A stretch of DNA of 64,000 nucleotides from Pedobacter psychrodurus (GTDB lineage Bacteria; Bacteroidota; Bacteroidia; Sphingobacteriales; Sphingobacteriaceae), in the NCBI RefSeq assembly GCF_004331735.1, contig NZ_SJSO01000012.1, positions 62,001 through 126,000 on the forward strand. Reading direction: 5' to 3'. The position numbers were made by a program, and so were the translations under genes. The stretch's first letter is position 1. Every line of letters begins with the position of its first letter. The notes beneath the pieces were generated by a model, which worked only from the letters and a program-made list of their open reading frames with translations, did no database searches and was not told the DNA's origin. Below are positions 45,049 through 54,994 of this stretch, in pieces.

Positions 45049-46476
45049 TCAGCCTTTCTTTTTGAGGTCTTTGATAATGTATTCAACCCATTGATCTCCT
45101 GACATGTTAAGCTTAATATCAGGACTGAATCCGGTTGCATCGATAGGCTTCTTATCGGCCCAGCTCGATTTTGAAACCGGCATCATGAGTACCAGCATTT
45201 TGCACGGAAGAGGGGTTGGTGATGCTGGCCCTTCGTAATCCATCATGCCTACACTATTTCTACCGTACCGCGTAGTCTTTTTGCTTTGATTCATTAAATG
45301 AAAAAAGTATTCTGTAGAGCTTCCGCAAAGTTCATCAGTAATGAGTGCAACTTTAGCAGGGCTGCTAAGAACAGCGTCAAGTGGGATCGTTAATCCAGGG
45401 ATCTGATAAAACGTATCCTTAGTAGATGAGAGTTCTTCGTAGATTTTTTTGAGGTTAGCTACATATTCATCCGGATAGTATTTTTTTAGATTTACAGGCA
45501 CTGGATTTTTGACAAAATACTCAAGTTCTGATCTTTTAAGTCGGACATTGTCCTGAGAAATGCGGAGTAGTGGACTATCCTGTTTGATAGGGTTGGTCAT
45601 TACGTATGGCAGCAGAAAACTCCAGCCAGAATTTCCACCTCCATTTCCTCGTAGATCTATGATCAGGTACTTACTGCTCCTGATAGCCTTGTCGTTAGCT
45701 GCAACCAATTTCTCAATCTTACTATCGTTATTAAAGAAAGTTGGGATTTTGATGTAACTGGTTTCCTTGTTCAATTGATTAAAATCAAGTCCATTGTTAC
45801 TGTTTTTCCATGTACTTAACTCCCTTTTTTCTTTTGTGGTCATTTCATTTGGGTAAATTCTTCCAAAAAGGGAGAAATTCCACAACTGCAGCAGGCCGCC
45901 CCTTTGCTGCGCATAAAAATCTATACTGCTAAATACATTGTATTGATTTAGCAAGTAACCTTTTTGGTGCGGTTTTAGTGTAAAATATACAAGTCCTTTA
46001 TGGAGCATACTGTCCTTTGCACTAAGTACAACGGCCTTGTATTCATTACCCTGGAATTTTTTTATCCCCAGGGTAATTGAACTGTCAGCGTTTATCCATA
46101 TGCCTTCAGTGCCAATATCCGGTTTCAGTGTTTTAAAATAAGATTCGTCTATAACTACGGTCTCTTTTTCGTAATCATCTTTGTTGAGGTATGTCAATGA
46201 AAAATGTTTGTCCTGAAAAAATCGGATATAATCTTTAATGAGATAGTAACAGTTTTTTGTATTGGTTTCATTTTCTGCCTTTGCACGGAGCTTGGTTACC
46301 AGATCTCCATAGGCCGATTTTGTTTTAGCATATACTTTTTTGGGGAAGCCGGCATAGTTGAGCTCAGTTTTAACAATTGCTTCATTTAAATTCTCCAGGC
46401 AGTTACAGGGTATCTGCTGTGCCACGAGTAAAAAGGGAAAATTAGTGGTAATAAGGAGGGTAATTAGTGTTTTCAT
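45049..46476 (-). CDS. S41-family peptidase-like secreted protein
   Basis: 475 residues from the ATG at 46476 (MKTLITLLIT); seven residues could be added from an ATG at 46497. The signal peptide ends LLVAQQ. The C-terminal S41 fold (about 255-460) includes SYIKIPTFFNN, YLIIDLRGNGGGNSGW and the nucleophile segment DELCGSSTEYFFHLM (Ser). The position that holds Lys in the Ser-Lys CTP enzymes reads YGRNSVGMMDYEG, so the classical dyad Lys is not seen; some S41 subfamilies use other residues. There is no clear PDZ domain. It stands alone between the two carbohydrate regions. Confidence 0.82.
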   Translation of the reverse strand: MKTLITLLITTNFPFLLVAQQIPCNCLENLNEAIVKTELNYAGFPKKVYAKTKSAYGDLVTKLRAKAENETNTKNCYYLIKDYIRFFQDKHFSLTYLNKDDYEKETVVIDESYFKTLKPDIGTEGIWINADSSITLGIKKFQGNEYKAVVLSAKDSMLHKGLVYFTLKPHQKGYLLNQYNVFSSIDFYAQQRGGLLQLWNFSLFGRIYPNEMTTKEKRELSTWKNSNNGLDFNQLNKETSYIKIPTFFNNDSKIEKLVAANDKAIRSSKYLIIDLRGNGGGNSGWSFLLPYVMTNPIKQDSPLLRISQDNVRLKRSELEYFVKNPVPVNLKKYYPDEYVANLKKIYEELSSTKDTFYQIPGLTIPLDAVLSSPAKVALITDELCGSSTEYFFHLMNQSKKTTRYGRNSVGMMDYEGPASPTPLPCKMLVLMMPVSKSSWADKKPIDATGFSPDIKLNMSGDQWVEYIIKDLKKKG

Positions 46477-46675
46477 TACAGTAGTTTGATTGAACACTAA
46501 TATATTAAAGTTATTGGTTTTTAATAATATGGGTGCATAAACCTAAGTTGTTTAATATCAGCATTTAAACCAATTCAAACTTGGGTTTTTTATCTCAATC
46601 AAAAATATCTAATTACACGCCCTGGAGCGTTCCTTTATTAAAAATTAAAAGAGAATAAGATCATGTCGGGTTAAT

Positions 46676-46704
46676 GTTGGTATCTTAACCTCATCAATAC
46701 CAAC
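46676..46704. terminator. Hairpin downstream of the GH127 gene
   Basis: GTTGGTAT and ATACCAAC form a perfect 8-bp stem with a 13-nt loop, 44 bp after the GH127 stop. No clear T-run follows on the minus strand, so it may be a 3' stabilising stem instead of a terminator. Confidence 0.35.
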
Positions 46705-46747
46705 AAAATGAATTTGTAAAAAGGACTGAAATACTCGTCGCTATGGA

Positions 46748-49700
46748 TTATTTTAAAGTAACATCGAGGTAAACAGAATGCCTGCCATATGTTTCATAAA
46801 ATGGTTTAAAAACCACATCGTCGATTGTAAATTGTAAAGCTTGAGGGTTGCCTTTAATTGATTTGCCTATATCTCTAGCGTTTAAGGTTACTTTACGCCA
46901 ATCTTTTCTAGCTTCTGGCTCCTGTGCTGCCAGCAATATTGGCCCGTAAAATAGACTGGCTATATTCGGTTGATCCATAACCGGATCGAGGTGAAATTGG
47001 AAAGGCATTTTCAATTCTATAATGTCGCCATCTTTCCAATTGCGGCTTATTTTTAGGTAACTGCTTGGGGTAGCTTGAAACTTTTGTTCTTTCCCGTTGA
47101 TTTTTACAAAGAATCCTTTGGTAGCCCAGTTTGGCACACGCACATTGATATCAAATTTTCCACTGCCGCTAATGGTTAAACGGGTATTGTCTTCTTTTGG
47201 GAAATTTGTCGTCTGTTTTACCGTTACCTGGCGTTCTGTCCATTTTAGTGTTGATGGAATGTACAGGTTCACATATAGTGCCTGGTTATCTTTGCTTTTA
47301 AAGTAGATTGAATTTTGTAGTTTGGTGCTGCTCTCTATTGCAGTGCCGTTACAGCAGGTAAAACCTGTCATATCCGCATTGCCAAATTGTTTAACAGATC
47401 CCGGTCTGAGTGGTACATGATAGGTATTGGCCGGACTATTCTCGGCAACAGATGCCAGGATATGATTATATAACCCGCGCTCATAATAGTCCATTAATTC
47501 TGCGCGCTGATCGAAGAGAAACAGGTCTCCGGTCAATTTTAGCATATTGTAGGTGGCACAGGTTTCATTCTGCCCGCCTTCTGAGAAACCGTTTTCGTAC
47601 AAAGTAGCTGGTTGGGCAATAAAACACTCCGCATTGGCTGGGTTACGGGCACCTGCAACTCCTCCGATACTATACATGTAATCGTCAACCATTTTGTGCC
47701 AGAAATTATCTGCTATGCTGTAATATTCGGGTTTATTGGATGCACGGTACATTTCGATACTCCCAACAATTTGAGGTATGTGTTGATTGGCATGCAGCCC
47801 ACGGAAAATATCTACATTTTTGGCCAGCCCATACGAATGTGCAGTATCGCCAAAGAACACTTTGATATTATCAAACAATTGCGCTGTTTTTAAGTACTTC
47901 GCTTCCCCGGTAATGCGGTACATATGCGCCATCGACTCATTCATGCCGCCAAACTCCCCGGCAATATAGGTATTCCACATCTTTATAAGTGTTTCCTGTG
48001 GCAACCGGCTCAGGCGGGCATACACCCAATCGCTCATGTTGGTGGCTATTTCAAGTGCTTTTTTATTTCCGCTCACCTCATAAACATCTATTAAGCCGGC
48101 CAAGATTTTGTGCAAGGTATAATATGGCGCCCAAACCTGATCCTTCTGTCCGCCATATCTGGCTCCGTTTTCTAACATGATAAATTGATCGGGAGGGTAA
48201 GCGCTGATAAATCCTTTGCCCCAGTTCCAATAATCGGTACGGATGCCTGCTTCACTAAGATCAGAATCATAATCTGGTTTGCCGGGACCATGCGGCACAA
48301 CGCTCGGATCAGATACGTAGGTGGAGCCTGCATTTTTTGGTTTCCCTGATAATTGGGATAGTTCATACAGCGTATTTACCATATACTCCATTTTTTTTGA
48401 GAAGTTGGCCTGAAGTGCCTTGTCATATCCGGTGCTGGCATAGGCCTGAGCAATTGCCGAAAGGTAGTGGCCTGTAGCATGCCCCCTTAATTTGGTGTCT
48501 TCACTGTCCCACACACCCAAAGGTTTTGCCCCTTCAGGTTGTTTTTGGCCAAAAGCCTGACGGAACATGTAGAGAAAGGAGTTAGGATCGGTTTTAGCCA
48601 ATGTTTTAATAAACTTATCGCGGTTTTCGATAAATTTGGTTGCATGGCCATGAGTGTCTGTTTGTAGAGAAACCCTATTTAAAGCAAAGGGCTCCAGCTT
48701 TAAGGATGGCGCGGCTGATTTTTTAAGTGCTTTTACGGTTACAAATGCTTTAGGTTGGAAAACCGTTCCTGCAACACGCCCGGTAATGGTATAAAGTCCG
48801 GGCTTCAAAACTGTGCTATTGTCGGTTGGAGAAGGCCATAGCACACGTACTTTTGGACCTTTCACCTCATTCTGGTAGGTACCCGGTACATAACTGGGTA
48901 ATCGTGGTAAATTTCCGACTTCTGTTTCTACCTGAACATCTGATACATGAGCTAAATAAGTATTGTAAAGCTGTGGAGTGCCTGAAGAAAACTTTGGAAG
49001 ATCATCTTCACGCTTACCCACATTTACTGCGTTTTCCTGAGTACCTCTTTGGGCATTGCGATAAATTCCGGCAATCTGCCCTGCACTTAGCGGAACCCGA
49101 TAAATACGGAAATCATGTATCATTGCATTAAGATAGGGATCTCCTGATGTTAGCGATTTTCCGATATAAAGCAGATTTTTTCCCCCTGCTTGCTGATCGA
49201 ATACCTTTGCTAAATCTATTGGGATATTCTTAGCTTCGGCCACAGGTTTACTATTCACATAGGTAGTCATAGATTTTGATGGAACATCGATCACTACGGT
49301 AAGATAAACCCATTTATTTAGTTCTATAGCCGGAGAAACCGCTCCGTTTTTATTGGCTTCCTTTGCTGTGATCAATGCCTGGAAGCCTTCTTGGGCATTT
49401 GTTCCAACAGGGGCTGCAAAAAAATGTTTAGTTACATCTTTCCCAAAATCGAAAAAATACTGACCGGGCTGCTTTGAGCGTAGGTATATCCATCCTGATA
49501 TACTGAGCGATTCTATATCTGTTAATGCTTCTCCTGGAACAGTAACAAAGGAATTGTTATCCCCAGAGAGCGACAAAACCTTTCCGAACCGGCTGTCATT
49601 GATAAACTTGACCCCGTCGCCCTGAAATTTGGCATGAAAATTATTTCGGGACCAGTCTTTGGCATCTCCATTAAAGATATAACGCGCACTCATTCCCGTT

Positions 49701-49813
49701 TCACCAATACCATCCAATATCTGGTCTCCATTTTGTGCCTTGGCAGTAGTGATACACATGGCTAAAACAGCAAGGAACAGGATGGTATGCAAGGATACTT
49801 TGTATATTTTCAT
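46748..49813 (-). CDS. LamG-GH127 (DUF1680) beta-L-arabinofuranosidase-like enzyme
   Basis: 1021 residues. The signal peptide ends TAKAQ (27). A LamG-like domain (about 40-245) and a linker precede the GH127 (alpha/alpha)6 catalytic domain (about 375-1000). Catalytic and zinc-site residues of GH127 are all present: Glu729 (NAECF), Glu750 and Cys752 (GGQNETCATYN), and Cys820-Cys821 (GFTCCNGT). GH127 enzymes remove beta-L-arabinofuranose using a zinc-bound cysteine nucleophile. The N-terminal LamG module is an extra binding part. It is divergent from the GH43 gene, with a 365-bp shared region. Confidence 0.9.
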   Translation of the reverse strand: MKIYKVSLHTILFLAVLAMCITTAKAQNGDQILDGIGETGMSARYIFNGDAKDWSRNNFHAKFQGDGVKFINDSRFGKVLSLSGDNNSFVTVPGEALTDIESLSISGWIYLRSKQPGQYFFDFGKDVTKHFFAAPVGTNAQEGFQALITAKEANKNGAVSPAIELNKWVYLTVVIDVPSKSMTTYVNSKPVAEAKNIPIDLAKVFDQQAGGKNLLYIGKSLTSGDPYLNAMIHDFRIYRVPLSAGQIAGIYRNAQRGTQENAVNVGKREDDLPKFSSGTPQLYNTYLAHVSDVQVETEVGNLPRLPSYVPGTYQNEVKGPKVRVLWPSPTDNSTVLKPGLYTITGRVAGTVFQPKAFVTVKALKKSAAPSLKLEPFALNRVSLQTDTHGHATKFIENRDKFIKTLAKTDPNSFLYMFRQAFGQKQPEGAKPLGVWDSEDTKLRGHATGHYLSAIAQAYASTGYDKALQANFSKKMEYMVNTLYELSQLSGKPKNAGSTYVSDPSVVPHGPGKPDYDSDLSEAGIRTDYWNWGKGFISAYPPDQFIMLENGARYGGQKDQVWAPYYTLHKILAGLIDVYEVSGNKKALEIATNMSDWVYARLSRLPQETLIKMWNTYIAGEFGGMNESMAHMYRITGEAKYLKTAQLFDNIKVFFGDTAHSYGLAKNVDIFRGLHANQHIPQIVGSIEMYRASNKPEYYSIADNFWHKMVDDYMYSIGGVAGARNPANAECFIAQPATLYENGFSEGGQNETCATYNMLKLTGDLFLFDQRAELMDYYERGLYNHILASVAENSPANTYHVPLRPGSVKQFGNADMTGFTCCNGTAIESSTKLQNSIYFKSKDNQALYVNLYIPSTLKWTERQVTVKQTTNFPKEDNTRLTISGSGKFDINVRVPNWATKGFFVKINGKEQKFQATPSSYLKISRNWKDGDIIELKMPFQFHLDPVMDQPNIASLFYGPILLAAQEPEARKDWRKVTLNARDIGKSIKGNPQALQFTIDDVVFKPFYETYGRHSVYLDVTLK

Positions 49814-50178
49814 GTTTAAATCATTTTATCAATAAGCCCTTCTTAGATCTGTTTATCTCAAGATATTTTATGCCCAGATCTTTTAGTAAGAGGAGATGAA
49901 TTTAAAGAATGTTGAATAAAACAACCCATAAAATTCATCGATAAAACTATGAAGAACCCCTGTGTTTTTATGCTTCTTTTTTATCTGATAGCTACTAGAT
50001 ATTAACAAGTACCCTGCCGTACAACAAAATAAATTATGTATTGCCCTGATTGGGCTGGTTGGTTAAAATACGAATGTTATGCATCAATATACAACGGAAA
50101 TCTAGGTTACGCTTCGTTTATATTTACATCCTGATCCATCAAGTCTGGTTTTTATAGGCCGGGATATCAACATTAACT
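49814..50178. promoter_or_regulatory. Divergent promoter region between GH127 and GH43 genes
   Basis: 365 bp without a gene, holding the start signals of both divergent glycosidase genes. It is AT-rich with no TAnnTTTG box at a convincing distance, and no copy of the ATTTTC-N-ACC direct repeats seen upstream of the dual SusCD locus. I see no other clear motif. Confidence 0.4.
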
Positions 50179-53100
50179 ATGAAAAACATTTATCTAAACC
50201 TCTTCGTTCTTTTTCTCCTATGCTACTCTTTCCAACCTATAATGGCGCAATCTCAGCATTTGGCTAAGGGGCAGGGCAATCCTGTTATACCAGGTTATTT
50301 TGCAGATCCAACGGTGAAAAAATTTGGGGATACTTATTATATTTATGCAACAACCGATGGCAATGGGGGCGGATTTGGGCCATCGCAGGTATGGAAGTCG
50401 AGGGATTTCGTGAACTGGGAAATGCAGGACATGAACTGGCCGGTTACACGTTATTACTGGGCGCCTGATGTTATCCAGGGGAGCGACGGAAGGTATTATC
50501 TCTATTATTGCCAGCCTGTGGAGATTTTCGGCGCAGTGTCTGATACTCCTGTTGGTCCCTGGACTTCGCTTTTACCCGAAGGGAAACCTATTGTACCTAA
50601 TTTTTTGGTGCCCAAGGTGATTACACTCGATGGACAGACTTTTAGGGATGATGATGGAAGGTTTTACATGTATTGGGGTACCTGGGGGATCTATCCGGAC
50701 CATGGGTGCGGAGTGGGTTTACTTAATCCGGATATGAAATCGTTCGAAAAACTGGAGAAAATACCCAATACCGTGGCCAAAGATTTTTTTGAAGCGCCTT
50801 TTATGTTCAAAAGGAAAGGGGTTTATTATTTAACGTACTCTTCGGGCTACTGTGAGGATGGGAGTTACCGGGTCCAGTACGTAAAGAGTGATAAAGGACC
50901 GATGGGGCCATTCGTTTTTGGTGAGAACAACCCGGTGTTATCGACCAATAAGGATGGAACGGTGCACGGTCCCGGGCATGAATCGATACTGCAGCAAGGG
51001 GATGATTTTTATATGGTTTATCATCGCCATAACAATCCGCATTCAGGGGGAGGCTTTCATCGGCAGATTGCCGTGGATAAGATGGAATTTGATGCTGATG
51101 GCAATATCCTAAAGCTCAATCCCTCACATTCAGGTGTTGGCTACCTGGGCAAAAATGTTAACCCGTATGCCGATCTGGCCCTGAATGCAAAAATAAAGGC
51201 CTCATCTTTTTATAGTGATGATTTTAAGCCTTCTTTTGCCAATGACAACAATAACGGAACGCTATGGAAACCCAAAAACAATAGGGCTGCATCATGGCTT
51301 GAGATCGATCTAGGGAGTGTAAAGCCTGTTAAGAGTGTCCATACCCAGTTTGAATATGCTACCTGGTACTACCAGTACATGATCGAATACTCTATCGACG
51401 GGAAATTATGGAAGACCTATGCTGATAGGACCAAAAACCTTCAGCATGGCAGTCCAATGGCTGATTATGGTACTGTTACTGCCCGCTATATCCGCCTGAG
51501 GATCACTGGTACCGAATACCCTGGGCTAAACAGGGCCGTTTGGAACATTAGGGTTTACGCCCATGATGGTTATAGGCCCGGCACGGTTCCATCTGTTAAG
51601 AAGTCTGGTGTGGATAAGCAGATAAGTGCTCAGGGGCTTTTGGTAGATCTGGATGCATCAGGGTTCAAGCCTGGCGAAACTGTTAACCAATGGGAAAATA
51701 AAGGGAAACTGAAAGGATCTTTTAAAGCGATGGAGGGGAGATCATCTACTGCAGCTGTTATCGCCGGGAAGAACGCACTCGTTTTTAAAAATGGAACCTC
51801 TTTCAGGTCTACTTTTCCTGCACCGCTTTCGCTAAAGGGCAATAGCAGCTTTAGCGTGGCGCTATGGGCCTATAACCCGGATGTGGCAAAAGAAGAGCCT
51901 ATTGTATCCTGGACTGGCCGTGCGGGCGGTGAGCTGGCAGGGGCCGCTCTTGGGTATGGCAGTCATAAAAAATGGGGTGCTGCTACGCATGGGGGCTGGG
52001 CAGATATGGCGTATGGGAAAATTCCGGAGGCTGGGAAATGGCACCACATTGCACTGGTGTTTGACGGTACAATGGAACAGATATATGTAGATGGGGTGCT
52101 GGATAAGCAGGAGCGTAAAATGCTTTTTATAGATGGGCTCTCTGATTTTCTTATCGGGACCAATAATGATAAGGGTGCTTACTTTTCGGGCGCTCTGGCC
52201 TCCTTGAAAATATATGATACACCCCTAACGGCCAGGGAGGTAAAACAGATGGCCCTGGAAAAAGTAAATTCGCAGGCGGCTGTTTTTCTGGATGGTGCTG
52301 CGCTTGACTACGGCGGACTTAAAAGCTGGAAAAATGAAGGTTTTGCATTGGGGAGTTTACAATCAATTAAAGGTTTTTCTATTGTTGGGGATGTAGCGGG
52401 TAGAATCGCACTAAATTTAGGCCATCGCACGGAAATGAAATTAAGCAGTGGGAGCGAAGCAGCTCCTGCAGCATCAGGCGCCTATACGCTCATCACCCAG
52501 CTATACGTATCGCCTGGCCAAAAAATAAGGATAGATTATGGAGGCAGGGGCCTGGAGATAAAAGGGAAATCAAAGTGGCAGCATATTGCCTGCACTTTTG
52601 ATGGAAAAGTATCCAGGGTATTTGTGGACGGACGGCCATCAGAGATCAGATCGGTGGCGGGGAGCAAGGAACTGACTTTTTTAGCTCTTGGGGATAGCTC
52701 CGCAGAGGCAAAAAGCGCGGTTTCTGCGGTTTATATCTATAAACATGCATTTGCACCATCCAAAATCCTTTCAGATTATAACGCCTGGAAAATAACTTTA
52801 CAGGGGAAACCAGCAAGGGCTGCCTTTAAACTAAGGCCAGATGCAGTTTCTCCGGAGATGGCAAGTATGACTGCAGCGGCGATCAGACTTCCTGGGAACA
52901 GTTATGAATACCGTTTCATTAGAAGCGATAATGCTGAAAAAGCCGCATGGGCGCCACTGAATGAATATACCGATTTTGGACTGGAAGAAAATAAAGCTTA
53001 CCGGTATTCAGTCAAGGTTCGGGATAACTTCGGCAATGTCAGCCTGCCTTCGCTCGAAGAGGAAGTAAAGACCGATCTTTCGCTGTTCAGTATCAGTACT

Positions 53101-53709
53101 GATAGTGCCAGCAAGGAACATGATTATCTGAAAAGTAGTACCGAGGGAGCTTTTTGGGACGGTATGACGGGTAATGCTGATCAGGTTTCTTTTAAAAACG
53201 GACTGCTTACCCTCTCTTCGGCCAATACCAAATGGGACGGTACATCTCCAAACGGACCATTTATCTATAAAAACATGTATGGTGATTTTATTGTAGAAAC
53301 CGCAATAGCGGACCTGTCCGGTTTAAGCGATAAAAAAGCTGTGGGCGCAAATGATGCAGGCTTAATGCTGCGCGCTGGGGACGAAAGTTTTGCGCTTTTA
53401 CAGAACAGTGTGATGCTGGGCTGGGGTGTTGGGAACATGGTTACCGATCTGAGCAGGTCTGCACGTAAGCAGACCAATAATTCGTCTGCCTGGAATTTTT
53501 ATAGACACCTTCAGGTGCAGCGGAAAAACAATATCTTCTATCTACGGGGCAGCAGCGATGGGAAAAACTGGAAAGATCTGCCCGGTAGTCCACTTGTACG
53601 TGATGATATGGGAGGTAAGACAATCCAGGTCGGGCTTTTTCAGGCCAGTTATGGCGAAAACAAGGGCTATGGTACTTTTGGTGGTTTTAGGATTATCAAG
53701 AAAAGGTAA
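50179..53709 (+). CDS. Very large multidomain GH43-family glycosidase
   Basis: 1176 residues, secreted (signal ends PIMAQ). The five-bladed GH43 domain (about 30-325) has the catalytic residues Asp43 (YFADPTV), Asp151 (TLDGQTFRDDDG) and Glu205 (FFEAPFMFK). An F5/8 type C-like domain follows (about 330-465; WLEIDLGSVKPVKSVHTQFE). Then come a LamG domain (about 510-690; WHHIALVFDGTMEQIYVDGV), a second, shorter LamG-like unit (about 695-865; WQHIACTFDGKVSRVFVDG), a fibronectin-like stretch (about 885-975) and a C-terminal DUF1349-like domain (about 990-1175). Codon use looks richer in G and C than its neighbours, with frequent GGG and CTG. Confidence 0.9.
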   Translation: MKNIYLNLFVLFLLCYSFQPIMAQSQHLAKGQGNPVIPGYFADPTVKKFGDTYYIYATTDGNGGGFGPSQVWKSRDFVNWEMQDMNWPVTRYYWAPDVIQGSDGRYYLYYCQPVEIFGAVSDTPVGPWTSLLPEGKPIVPNFLVPKVITLDGQTFRDDDGRFYMYWGTWGIYPDHGCGVGLLNPDMKSFEKLEKIPNTVAKDFFEAPFMFKRKGVYYLTYSSGYCEDGSYRVQYVKSDKGPMGPFVFGENNPVLSTNKDGTVHGPGHESILQQGDDFYMVYHRHNNPHSGGGFHRQIAVDKMEFDADGNILKLNPSHSGVGYLGKNVNPYADLALNAKIKASSFYSDDFKPSFANDNNNGTLWKPKNNRAASWLEIDLGSVKPVKSVHTQFEYATWYYQYMIEYSIDGKLWKTYADRTKNLQHGSPMADYGTVTARYIRLRITGTEYPGLNRAVWNIRVYAHDGYRPGTVPSVKKSGVDKQISAQGLLVDLDASGFKPGETVNQWENKGKLKGSFKAMEGRSSTAAVIAGKNALVFKNGTSFRSTFPAPLSLKGNSSFSVALWAYNPDVAKEEPIVSWTGRAGGELAGAALGYGSHKKWGAATHGGWADMAYGKIPEAGKWHHIALVFDGTMEQIYVDGVLDKQERKMLFIDGLSDFLIGTNNDKGAYFSGALASLKIYDTPLTAREVKQMALEKVNSQAAVFLDGAALDYGGLKSWKNEGFALGSLQSIKGFSIVGDVAGRIALNLGHRTEMKLSSGSEAAPAASGAYTLITQLYVSPGQKIRIDYGGRGLEIKGKSKWQHIACTFDGKVSRVFVDGRPSEIRSVAGSKELTFLALGDSSAEAKSAVSAVYIYKHAFAPSKILSDYNAWKITLQGKPARAAFKLRPDAVSPEMASMTAAAIRLPGNSYEYRFIRSDNAEKAAWAPLNEYTDFGLEENKAYRYSVKVRDNFGNVSLPSLEEEVKTDLSLFSISTDSASKEHDYLKSSTEGAFWDGMTGNADQVSFKNGLLTLSSANTKWDGTSPNGPFIYKNMYGDFIVETAIADLSGLSDKKAVGANDAGLMLRAGDESFALLQNSVMLGWGVGNMVTDLSRSARKQTNNSSAWNFYRHLQVQRKNNIFYLRGSSDGKNWKDLPGSPLVRDDMGGKTIQVGLFQASYGENKGYGTFGGFRIIKKR

Positions 53710-53850
53710 TAGTCCTTTAACTCGGGTTACCGATCTGTTTTGGCCAGGGTGATAGCCATATTGAGATCCCTGAGCACTTCCGTGACCAAATCTTACGGAA
53801 AATGGAAAAATATCAGGATTCTTTATATCCGATAACATGTGTTCAAAAAC

Positions 53851-53881
53851 CGGCCTGATCGCTAATTTAAATATCAGGCCG
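53851..53881 (-). terminator. Intrinsic terminator of the ricin-domain gene
   Basis: CGGCCTGAT and ATCAGGCCG form a perfect 9-bp stem with a 13-nt loop. On the minus strand GTTTTTGAAC follows immediately. It lies 34 bp after the stop of the minus-strand gene. Confidence 0.75.
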
Positions 53882-53914
53882 ATTCCATTCGATAATATCT
53901 GCAGATCTGTTTAC

Positions 53915-54994
53915 CTACATCCCGTCAGATCGCATTGCAAAAACTAATTTTACATGTCTAAAGGCATTTGTTTCGCTCCATTCATTGTCATAATTTAAGC
54001 CGTAAGCCCAAAAATGCCCGCCACCTGTGTGTATCGCACCACTTTGACCATCAAAAATCTTGACAAGGGCAACTGTATTGGCTCCCAAGAAGTCACCTGT
54101 AGAAGTATTTGATGTCCATCCGCCGCTTATTCCTACGCCATAAGTGTGCGCAATTTCGTGCATTGCCGTACGTACATTCTGGTAACTGGTGTTTGCACCA
54201 AAACGTATATTTCCATTTGTACTGCCGTCAGCTGTCGGCACACCTGTGTTATATTGTACAGTAAGCGTGCGCGATGGCCAGTTAGCACCAGCGTTATACC
54301 TGGCACAGGCATCGTTCATGGCATTGGTAATGCGTGTCACTACATCGGCAGGTACTCCTGTACTGTTCAGTACCCAGCCCAGCTGGCCAGTTGCGTTAAC
54401 CGTTAGTAAAGACCATTGTTGGTTTTCCCCTCCCCAGTAAGTCCATTGGTCCACATTAGCGCCATCATCAATTGATTGATTGGCTATATCAAGGTCCTTG
54501 CCACTGTTTCTGTTTACAATACGGTAATAACCGTTGCCAAGCGACGTAAATAGCCACTGCTGGTTTGTTGCTCCCGAGTAGGTAGATATATTTACATTGT
54601 TTCCGTCGGCTGTTCCTGCCTGGTCTACCTGTAAACCTTTGGAGCTATGCACACCAATAATCGAATAGTAGCCACCAGACAGTAGCGTTAAATTCCATTT
54701 TTGATTTGTTCCGCCAGTACCCGCGTACTGTGAAACATTAGCGCCATCTGCAGTCTGAAATCCACCAACATCAAGAACTTTTCCACTTTTGCGGTTCACG
54801 ATGTAAAAGGTGCCGTTTGTGGCGGATAATGGGGTTTCGTTAGGTGGTATTGCACTCAATTTTGCCCTTATCGAAAGCGGGTCTTTAGTGGTGTCAGGAT
54901 CCGGAAGGTCGCCTTTTCTGCAACTGCCGGCTAATAAAATGAGTCCAAGCATAAAGATGCCGAATGGACCTAAGGTAGAAGATTTTGTTTTCAT
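53915..54994 (-). CDS. Ricin-type lectin lipoprotein with a C-terminal HExxH domain
   Basis: 359 residues, with a lipobox LAGSC-RKGD (Cys25). A ricin B-type beta-trefoil (about 58-198) shows three QxW repeats: QKW 98-100, QQW 145-147 and QQW 192-194. The C-terminal domain (about 205-359) contains H279-E-I-A-H283-T-Y-G-V-G, a zinc-peptidase-like signature, followed by HTGGGHFW (His322, His327), which could give a further ligand. I do not recognise the peptidase family. The fusion suggests a protease or hydrolase targeted to a glycan. It is a single-gene unit between the GH43 gene and the SusD-like gene. Confidence 0.8.
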   Translation of the reverse strand: MKTKSSTLGPFGIFMLGLILLAGSCRKGDLPDPDTTKDPLSIRAKLSAIPPNETPLSATNGTFYIVNRKSGKVLDVGGFQTADGANVSQYAGTGGTNQKWNLTLLSGGYYSIIGVHSSKGLQVDQAGTADGNNVNISTYSGATNQQWLFTSLGNGYYRIVNRNSGKDLDIANQSIDDGANVDQWTYWGGENQQWSLLTVNATGQLGWVLNSTGVPADVVTRITNAMNDACARYNAGANWPSRTLTVQYNTGVPTADGSTNGNIRFGANTSYQNVRTAMHEIAHTYGVGISGGWTSNTSTGDFLGANTVALVKIFDGQSGAIHTGGGHFWAYGLNYDNEWSETNAFRHVKLVFAMRSDGM

